Source: Promethearchaeota archaeon (lineage in GTDB: Archaea; Asgardarchaeota; Lokiarchaeia; Sigynarchaeales; SOKP01). From it: a stretch of DNA of 12,720 bases. The stretch lies in contig JAEOTV010000309.1 of NCBI GenBank assembly GCA_016839635.1, forward strand, positions 1-12,720, read 5' to 3'. Position 1 is the first letter of the stretch, and the number at the start of each line of letters is the position of its first letter. The notes beneath the pieces are model-generated. The model was given only the letters and a program-made list of their open reading frames with translations, searched no databases and was not told the origin of the DNA. This document shows positions 7,599 to 12,720 of the stretch, in pieces. The position numbers and the translations under genes were made by a program.

Positions 7599-9170
7599 AT
7601 GAAACCATTTAATTCTGAAAAGATTAGTTCTGAAGAAATGGCAATTTTAGATAATAACTCAGAGTGGCTCGGAATACCAAAAAGTCACTTAATGGAATGT
7701 GCTGGTTATTCTTTCGCAACTAAAATTATGAATCGTGGTTATTTAGAGAAAAATAATAAAACAGTAATTTTTTGTGGAACGGGAAACAATGGAGGAGATG
7801 GATTTGTTGTTGCTAGGCACTTGAGTTCTTATGGCGTTAAAGTTTTGGTTATTTTAGTCGGTGATCCAGGTAAAATTCGAACTAAAGAGGCTCAATTAAA
7901 CTGGAATATAATTTTTAATAACCTTAATTATTCTATTGATGTAGAAATAGTAAAAGATTCCACAGACTTAATTAATATAGGAAATAGTATTAAAGAAGAC
8001 AAAAGTTATCATGTAATTGTTGATGGATTGTTAGGAACGGGAATAGAAGGAAAAATCAGAGAACCTATAGCTTCTGCAATAGATTTGATAAATGATATTA
8101 AAAAAGTTGAGAATGAAAGGATTACAGTAGTTTCCATAGATATCCCATCAGGATTAAATCCCAATACTGGTGATGTCTCTGATAAGGCCGTTGTAGCAGA
8201 TTTAGTAATTACATTTCATAGAAGGAAAATAGGGTTGTCTTGTAGCAGTGCACATATAAAAGAGATTTTAGAAAAGTCCATCGGTATCCCTCCAGAAGCA
8301 AGTCTTTTTATTGGAAGAGGTGATTTATTATCTACCTTAAAAAAAAGAAAATTAGATGCTCATAAGGGAGATTTTGGGAAAATCTTAATAATAGGTGGTT
8401 CTAAAGATTATTCTGGAGCTCCCGCGTATGCCTCTATGACAGGAATTCGATTTGGAATTGATTTAGTAATAACGTATATACCAGAAGTTATAGCAATTCC
8501 TCTTAGAAGTTATTCTCCAAATATGATCGTCAGAACAAACAAAGGTAATTGGTTAGATATAGATGCATTAGAAGAATTAACGGAATTAATAAAATGGGCT
8601 GATTCAATATTAATTGGACCTGGTTTGGGCTTAAAGAAAGAAACTGAAAATCTCTTAGTAGAATTATTAAGGATTTTAAAACAGCATAAAAAACCATTTG
8701 TTCTTGATGCTGATGCTTTAAAACTAGTAAAAGATCATCTTGAATTAATAAAAGGTTTACCTGTTATCCTAACTCCTCATGAGGGGGAACTGAAAATAAT
8801 GTTAGGAGTAAATCTTCCCTCTTATAAGAATATTGAGGATCGTAGTAAAGTAATATTAGATTTGGCTAAAAAATTAGATTTAACCTTGCTAGTTAAAGGC
8901 CCATTTGATTATATCTCAAATGGAAAACAAATTAAGGTAAATAAAACCGGTTGTGCTGAAATGAGTATTGGTGGGACTGGTGATGTATTAGCAGGACTAT
9001 GTAATTGCTTTATTTCAACTGAAAATGATCCTTTCAAGTCAGCATGCTCCGCAGCATTTCTTAATGGTATAATAGGAGAATACTGTAAACAAAATATTGG
9101 AGATCGCTTTACGGCATTAGATATGACAAAAAATATTAATAACGCTCTACGAAGTATTCTTACTTTTTAA
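7599..9170 (+). CDS. nnr: Bifunctional NAD(P)H-hydrate repair enzyme (epimerase plus ADP/ATP-dependent dehydratase)
   Basis: The 523-residue protein has the usual fused architecture and length of Nnr. Residues about 1-235 are the YjeF_N epimerase, with the nucleotide-binding GTGNNGGDGFVVARHL (60-75), VDGLLGTG (141-148), DIPSGLNPNTGDV and HRRKIGL. Residues about 245-523 are the ribokinase-like dehydratase, with HKGDFGKILIIGGS (255-268), the GPGLG loop (340-344), LDADALKL (369-376), TPHEGE (392-397), LLVKGP (430-435) and GGTGDVLAG (458-466). Asp462 is the expected catalytic base. It interconverts R and S forms of damaged hydrated NADH/NADPH and dehydrates the S form back to the working cofactor, in the cytosol. 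Every key motif appears intact. The gene is divergent from the DUF169 gene. Ending LTF and a TAA stop are followed by a weak T-rich stretch. Confidence 0.95.
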   Translation: MKPFNSEKISSEEMAILDNNSEWLGIPKSHLMECAGYSFATKIMNRGYLEKNNKTVIFCGTGNNGGDGFVVARHLSSYGVKVLVILVGDPGKIRTKEAQLNWNIIFNNLNYSIDVEIVKDSTDLINIGNSIKEDKSYHVIVDGLLGTGIEGKIREPIASAIDLINDIKKVENERITVVSIDIPSGLNPNTGDVSDKAVVADLVITFHRRKIGLSCSSAHIKEILEKSIGIPPEASLFIGRGDLLSTLKKRKLDAHKGDFGKILIIGGSKDYSGAPAYASMTGIRFGIDLVITYIPEVIAIPLRSYSPNMIVRTNKGNWLDIDALEELTELIKWADSILIGPGLGLKKETENLLVELLRILKQHKKPFVLDADALKLVKDHLELIKGLPVILTPHEGELKIMLGVNLPSYKNIEDRSKVILDLAKKLDLTLLVKGPFDYISNGKQIKVNKTGCAEMSIGGTGDVLAGLCNCFISTENDPFKSACSAAFLNGIIGEYCKQNIGDRFTALDMTKNINNALRSILTF

Positions 9171-9303
9171 CCTTTTACAAAACGATACATATCTATTAAT
9201 TGATATCAGAACGTGAATATGTTTCAAGATAAAGATTTATTTACATGTAATATTATATTATTATTAACTTAGTTATTGTGAAAACTTAAGTTGAGGTTAG
9301 AGA

Positions 9304-9318
9304 AGTTATATTTATACT
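9304..9318 (+). promoter_or_regulatory. Candidate TATA box of the gelsolin-domain gene
   Basis: AGTTATATTTATACT lies about 35 nt upstream of the coding region. Initiation about 25 nt downstream would fall near 9333-9336, just ahead of AAGGAG, giving a very short leader. A perfect 10-bp palindrome AACTTAAGTT (9283-9292) sits directly upstream of the box. Confidence 0.4.
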
Positions 9319-9336
9319 AAATTTCAACAAAAAATA

Positions 9337-9342
9337 AAGGAG
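9337..9342 (+). promoter_or_regulatory. Strong Shine-Dalgarno AAGGAG that complicates the start of the gelsolin-domain gene
   Basis: AAGGAG is the best ribosome-binding site in the window. It ends only 1 nt before the TTG at 9344, too close for ordinary use. The in-frame ATT at 9347 and ATA at 9353 are 4 and 10 nt away. An in-frame TAA at 9335-9337 rules out an upstream start. Confidence 0.6.
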
Positions 9343-9343
9343 A

Positions 9344-10183
9344 TTGATTAAAATAACACAAGTATTTCTTATTAATCCTGATGGGACTACGACTGAAATA
9401 ACTACTGAAGGTGCAATAAAAAATGTTTTAGAAACAAATGAATGTTATGTTCTAGTAGCAGATGACGTAAGAAAAGTGTACCTATGGAAGGGCTTAAAAA
9501 GTAGTGTAAGATCAAAATTCATTGGAGCTAAAAGATCTCAAGAAATCAGAGGTCAAGTAGGAATGCATTATGCTGTGGTTCCGGTTGATGAAGGTGAGGA
9601 AGAATCCGATTTTATTAAATTAATTGGAGGGCGTACTGAAGCAGGAGTAGCGCAGGAAATAAGAGCTGCAGAGGTTTCTCCCCCAAACGTGCATCCTTTA
9701 AGAGAAAAGAATGTTTTTGGTAGTCCGAGACCTGCCGAAGGCATGAATATAGCAGGTAGTAAAGAACGTGCCGCTCAAAATACTGGACCTTTATATCGAG
9801 GGGATGGTTCTATGCCTGATTTCACCCAAGAACAAACTCAAGTAGATTTCCAACAAGTAATGCAGAAATTAGAAGAAATTCAAATACCACCCGGTTTTGA
9901 AAGAGAATTGATTATTATTGGAAATCAAGCTTACTCAATTGTTGAAAAAGTACAACAATTCCTTGGAGAAAAACAAGTTACTAAGGAAATATCAAAAGTT
10001 GGATCGATTCCAGAAGGTATTTTTTTTGCTGAATCATATAGTCCTCGCATTCTTTCAGAAAATGGGAAAATCATCGCAATCGAATTTTTAAAACGTGTTA
10101 ACGCAAAATCTAAACCAGTTGAGACTAAAACTAAAAGAGAGCTATTAAAAGAGCAAATTAAAGAGCAGTTAGAAGGGAATTAA
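9344..10183 (+). CDS. Gelsolin-domain protein with an unrecognised C-terminal domain
   Basis: The 279-residue protein contains one clear gelsolin-like domain (residues about 5-97): CYVLVADD, then VYLWKGLKSS, a helix with AKRSQEIRGQ, a strand HYAVVPV, and the hallmark acidic DEGEEESDFIKLIGG end. In eukaryotes such domains bind, sever or cap actin under calcium control, and Asgard gelsolins are known to act on actin. Residues about 98-168 form a low-complexity linker. Residues about 169-252 form a second folded-looking segment I cannot assign, with PPGFERELIIIG, PEGIFFAESYSPR and IIAIEFLKR. Residues 255-279 are a charged helix. It is cytosolic, with no signal or membrane segment. The start is uncertain: TTG at 9344 is given here, but ATT at 9347 or ATA at 9353 fits the Shine-Dalgarno better. 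The first in-frame ATG (codon 74) would destroy the domain. It heads a co-oriented trio with Roadblock and vWA genes. Confidence 0.8.
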   Translation: MIKITQVFLINPDGTTTEITTEGAIKNVLETNECYVLVADDVRKVYLWKGLKSSVRSKFIGAKRSQEIRGQVGMHYAVVPVDEGEEESDFIKLIGGRTEAGVAQEIRAAEVSPPNVHPLREKNVFGSPRPAEGMNIAGSKERAAQNTGPLYRGDGSMPDFTQEQTQVDFQQVMQKLEEIQIPPGFERELIIIGNQAYSIVEKVQQFLGEKQVTKEISKVGSIPEGIFFAESYSPRILSENGKIIAIEFLKRVNAKSKPVETKTKRELLKEQIKEQLEGN

Positions 10184-10190
10184 AAGAAAG

Positions 10191-10231
10191 TTATTTCCTA
10201 TATTCTATTTCTTATTATTCTTTACCTTTTT
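10191..10231 (+). terminator. Pyrimidine-rich termination tract after the gelsolin-domain gene
   Basis: Starting 8 nt after the TAA stop, about 40 nt are dominated by T and C, ending TTTACCTTTTT. Archaeal RNA polymerase stops at such U-rich tracts without needing a hairpin. It suggests that the Roadblock gene is transcribed separately. Confidence 0.4.
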
Positions 10232-10298
10232 GAGATTCAAAGCTTAATAAGTTTGATTTGAGAACTTAGAAATATAAATTTTTAAGGTAGAATTTTTT

Positions 10299-10310
10299 AA
10301 TTTATATTAA
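10299..10310 (+). promoter_or_regulatory. Candidate TATA box of the Roadblock gene
   Basis: AATTTATATTAA lies about 30 nt before the ATG at 10337, so initiation near 10328-10333 would give a leader of only a few bases. No Shine-Dalgarno is present between them. The surroundings are almost pure A/T, which limits confidence. Confidence 0.4.
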
Positions 10311-10336
10311 TTAAAATAATAATTTTTTTCTACATT

Positions 10337-10723
10337 ATGTCTGACCTTACTCCTGATGAAGCACATGCATTAAGTAACTTTTTAGGCAGTATAACAGAGT
10401 ACAGTGAACTTGAGGCGTTAGCTCTTATTACTCGAGAGGGTTTAAGATTAGCTTTCAGCGCGATTCCCGGATATACTATAGATCCCGACCTCTTTTCTAG
10501 TTTGAGCGCTGTAGTAGTACAATCAGGAACTGATGCGGTTGCAACTTTAGGATTCACAAATATGCTTGAAGTGGTATTGCGAGGTGACAGTGGATTTATA
10601 ATTTTGAGTGCCGCTGGACGGTTCTTTTTAATGGGAGCTTCAAGACATACTGAAGATTTAGGAAAAATTGTTAAAGTTTTTAGGTATTATGCAGGAGAAA
10701 TTAATAAACGATATCCAGTCTAA
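10337..10723 (+). CDS. Stand-alone Roadblock/LC7 domain protein
   Basis: The 128-residue protein is a single Roadblock/LC7 domain of normal length, the fold of MglB and the dynein light chain LC7. The N-terminal helix (about 6-20) leads to the ALALITREGLRLAF strand-turn-strand (about 27-40), a long helix LFSSLSAVVVQSGTDAVATLG (about 52-72), the central strands LEVVLRGDSGFIILSAAGRFFLMGAS (about 77-102), and a last helix DLGKIVKVFRYYAGEI (about 107-122). Family members dimerise and bind or regulate small Ras-like GTPases. Asgard archaea encode many of both, but no GTPase is seen in this window. There is no signal peptide. The gene appears to have its own promoter and sits between the gelsolin-domain and vWA genes, 153 bp and 284 bp away. 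By eye it is somewhat less AT-rich than its neighbours. Confidence 0.88.
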   Translation: MSDLTPDEAHALSNFLGSITEYSELEALALITREGLRLAFSAIPGYTIDPDLFSSLSAVVVQSGTDAVATLGFTNMLEVVLRGDSGFIILSAAGRFFLMGASRHTEDLGKIVKVFRYYAGEINKRYPV

Positions 10724-10868
10724 TAAGAAAAATAAGTTAATATTAATTTACACCTTTCAAAATCCTAGTCTCCTTTTATAAAGAGTTTTTCTCGATATTT
10801 CAGATTTCATTTTTAGAGGGCAACTTAATTTTTGTTAAATTTTAATATAAAGATGGTTATGTTTATTA

Positions 10869-10906
10869 TAATATCAAGTCTAGATAATTATCTTATACTG
10901 ATATTA
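10869..10906. promoter_or_regulatory. 38-bp nested dyad between the Roadblock and vWA genes
   Basis: The element reads TAATATCA, 5 nt, AGATAATTATCT, 5 nt, TGATATTA. The inner 12 bp are a perfect palindrome and the outer 8-bp arms are exact inverted copies around the same centre (10887/10888). It lies about 75 bp upstream of the TATA box of the vWA gene, so an operator for a multimeric regulator is possible. A role at the Roadblock 3' end is an alternative. The sequence is very AT-rich, which raises the chance background. Confidence 0.35.
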
Positions 10907-10963
10907 GGTTATTATTTATAAAAAAAAATGAGTAATTGTTGATAGAAATTTTAAGCTTTATCA

Positions 10964-10979
10964 CTTATAATATATTAAA
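10964..10979 (+). promoter_or_regulatory. Candidate TATA box of the vWA gene
   Basis: CTTATAATATATTAAA begins 44 nt before the ATG at 11008. Initiation about 25 nt downstream would leave a leader of roughly 10-15 nt that contains no Shine-Dalgarno. Confidence 0.4.
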
Positions 10980-11007
10980 AAACTTTAGAAAATATTGAAT
11001 TATAATT

Positions 11008-12720
11008 ATGTCAGAAAAAAATATCAAGCTCTTCGTTGATGCGAATAATGAAATAACAGATAAAGTTATTATTTGCGAATCAAATGCTAATAAATTAGGA
11101 GTAAAGAACGGGGATACAGTAGAAATTTTAAATATTGATAATAATCTGAAAAAAAAAGCTGCTGTTGAAATTTCTGATAAAGTTTTAGATTTTGCGGGTC
11201 AATTTTCAAAAAACATCCTTGATGACCTCCAATTTTCTGGAGTTGAACTAACAGTTCGCCCCTTAAGCTCAGCAGCAACGCTTACTCCAACACTTAAAAT
11301 TCCAAAAGTCCCAGCAACACAACCTACTCCCACGCCCCCACCAGCACCTACATCTCAACCTTCCCTATCTCCTTTACCTCCCGCGCCTACTCCCTCACCC
11401 CAACCCACAACTCCACCTCAACCTGCTCCTATGCCTCAACCCACTCCCGTACCTCAACCATCATTCACACCGCCTCCCGCACCTGCACCTGCACCTACAC
11501 CTCAACCCACACCTGCACCCCAACCTTCATTATCACCTTTACCAACACGACCTCCACCTCCAATGGAAATACCACAACCTGGACTTACACAATATGGAGC
11601 GGAACCAGCTGCACCTGTGGAACCATATCCAAATAAAATCGATATTAATATGCTCCAAAGCCAAAAAAACGGAATAATTTTAGCTCCTAGGATTGATGAT
11701 AATATTGAAGGAGGTAGAGTACAATTAAATCCTAGTATTATCCAACAACTAGGCCTTGTACAAGGTATGTTGATTGCTTGGGAGGATCCCTTAACCAGAG
11801 CTATGGGTTCAGCAAGGATAGATCAAGCAAACATTGGAATGAATGAAGTTAATATGAGTATGAATACATATGAAGAAACTAATATTCAAAGTCAACAAGT
11901 TGTTGTATACTCAACTGAACCTCCGATACAAAAAGCATCTGAATTAATGTTAGAAGTCCAATCTCAACCAAATTTAATGGGTTTTGCTTTAGTTAGTCCT
12001 CGAACACAATATTCTCTCTCACTTCAAGCAGAAGATATTTTAGCTTTTGAAGATGAGCTTACTGGAGCTATGGGTGCCGGAAAAGTAGATATTTCGGAAA
12101 GTTGTCCAGATAATGCAATTATTATTGATAGTGAGATTTTAGAAGCTTCAGGAATAGGTAGTTTTGAAGTAAAAGTATCGAAAAACCAAAGAACAATTAT
12201 CCCACTGCAAAATATTTCTCTAGGAATTTCCCCAATATCAGGTGAAAATATGTGGGAAATAATAAGTACGGCTCGAGAGAATGTAGAATCTATGAAAGGA
12301 TGGATTTCAAATTACATTATATTTAAAGGTATTAAACTTCGATGGTCAGCAGTAAATATTGCTTGTTCAGTTCTAGATACAGTTCCTGATTTGACAGGTG
12401 ATATCTTTGCTCGAATATCTCCTAATACAACCCTATCTTTAAGTCCTGTGGGCTTAATACCGTTTAATGCTATACTGGTAATTGATATTAGCCGAAGCAT
12501 GATGGCTAGAGATGTTTTCGTCACCAATATTGCCCCTGCTATTGAAGGAATTAAAGCTGCTATGGAATCTCGAGAAATCCAAGAATTTTTAAAGCATTTT
12601 AAAGATGGAATTAATATCCCACGAAGAATATCAGCTGCTTTTGCAGCAGTGCTATTTTTAAGTGAAAAAGTAGGGAGAGGTTTTGGTGAAAAAGTTTCAG
12701 TAATAAGATTTGCAGATGAG
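11008..12720 (+). CDS. Multi-module beta-barrel / proline-rich / von Willebrand A protein (3' end outside window)
   Basis: The frame is open for 571 codons and continues past the edge. Residues about 5-86 resemble half of an AbrB/Cdc48-N-type double-psi barrel, with KLGVKNGDTVEIL as its core. Residues 94-191 are a linker with 45 prolines. Residues about 220-272 carry a second module (LGLVQGMLIAW, then EDPLTRAMGSARID), and residues about 325-391 a third and perhaps fourth (FEDELTGAMGAGKVD, then IIIDSEILEASGI). The matching EDPLTRAMGSARID and EDELTGAMGAGKVD show internal duplication. From about 485 a vWA domain begins with AILVIDISRSM: Asp493, Ser495 and Ser497 form the DxSxS part of a metal-ion-dependent adhesion site. 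The stretch from Asp493 to the next core strand (VSVIRFADE) is about 70 residues, longer than usual. There is no signal peptide, so it is likely cytosolic. A scaffold or ATPase-partner role is inferred. Substrate and partners are unknown. Confidence 0.8.
   Translation, partial: MSEKNIKLFVDANNEITDKVIICESNANKLGVKNGDTVEILNIDNNLKKKAAVEISDKVLDFAGQFSKNILDDLQFSGVELTVRPLSSAATLTPTLKIPKVPATQPTPTPPPAPTSQPSLSPLPPAPTPSPQPTTPPQPAPMPQPTPVPQPSFTPPPAPAPAPTPQPTPAPQPSLSPLPTRPPPPMEIPQPGLTQYGAEPAAPVEPYPNKIDINMLQSQKNGIILAPRIDDNIEGGRVQLNPSIIQQLGLVQGMLIAWEDPLTRAMGSARIDQANIGMNEVNMSMNTYEETNIQSQQVVVYSTEPPIQKASELMLEVQSQPNLMGFALVSPRTQYSLSLQAEDILAFEDELTGAMGAGKVDISESCPDNAIIIDSEILEASGIGSFEVKVSKNQRTIIPLQNISLGISPISGENMWEIISTARENVESMKGWISNYIIFKGIKLRWSAVNIACSVLDTVPDLTGDIFARISPNTTLSLSPVGLIPFNAILVIDISRSMMARDVFVTNIAPAIEGIKAAMESREIQEFLKHFKDGINIPRRISAAFAAVLFLSEKVGRGFGEKVSVIRFADE
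11287..11580 (+). repeat. Low-complexity proline-rich coding tract in the vWA gene
   Basis: Ninety-eight codons hold 45 prolines, mostly alternating as PT, PQ, PA and PxP. The octapeptide QPSLSPLP occurs at residues 117-124 and 172-179, which suggests growth by duplication of about 55 codons. The plus strand becomes strikingly C-rich and almost G-free here, unlike the rest of the window. The tract separates the N-terminal barrel-like module from the others. Confidence 0.9.

Noticed and set aside
10330..10557. Open frame of 75 codons on the minus strand
   Set aside because: Antisense to the Roadblock gene; that protein matches its family over the whole length.
10853..10921. 22-codon hydrophobic frame (starting MVMFIII) before the vWA gene
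   Set aside because: No ribosome site or promoter fits it, it overlaps the dyad, and hydrophobic short frames are expected in such AT-rich DNA.
11087..11278. Open frame of 63 codons on the minus strand
   Set aside because: Antisense to the first module of the vWA-gene product; no start signals or domain.
11287..11580. Composition shift as a sign of horizontal transfer
   Set aside because: The C-rich bias is fully explained by proline codons in a continuous reading frame with native-looking sequence on both sides.
12312..12527. Open frame of 71 codons on the minus strand
   Set aside because: Antisense to the vWA metal-site region, where the plus-strand frame carries an intact DxSxS motif.

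Overview
The window is AT-rich and gene-dense, with archaeal signals: TATA-box promoters a short distance upstream of starts, several apparently leaderless genes, and U-rich termination tracts. A gelsolin-fold protein next to a Roadblock/LC7 protein, beside a huge sequon-rich Ig-like surface protein, points to an Asgard archaeon (Promethearchaeota), probably Lokiarchaeia-like. No rRNA or marker gene is present, so this placement is an inference from gene content.

Region 1 (1-5148, minus strand) is one uninterrupted reading frame of 1716 codons that runs off the left edge. It encodes a membrane-anchored surface protein with an N-terminal transmembrane segment, one Ig-like unit, two nearly identical FN3-like units, one further domain, and at least 14 Ig-like units of about 92 residues arranged in a higher-order pattern. 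Its upstream region (5149-5616) holds a TATA candidate, a small hairpin followed by a T10 run, and paired CTTAAGATA sites.

Region 2 (5617-9170) is housekeeping. A minus-strand pair encodes a DUF169 protein followed by an M29-like metallo-aminopeptidase. Divergent from it is nnr, the bifunctional NAD(P)H-hydrate repair enzyme, which looks leaderless.

Region 3 (9344-12720, plus strand) is the most interesting part. Three co-oriented genes, each with its own probable promoter, encode (i) a gelsolin-domain protein with an unrecognised C-terminal domain and no usable ATG start, (ii) a stand-alone Roadblock/LC7 protein, and (iii) a large protein, cut by the right edge, that joins repeated beta-barrel-like modules, a 98-residue proline-rich linker and a von Willebrand A (vWA) domain with an intact DxSxS metal site. 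In eukaryotes gelsolin domains regulate actin and Roadblock proteins scaffold small GTPases, so this neighbourhood may be a cytoskeleton or signalling module. That link rests on domain content and proximity only. A 38-bp nested dyad lies between genes (ii) and (iii).
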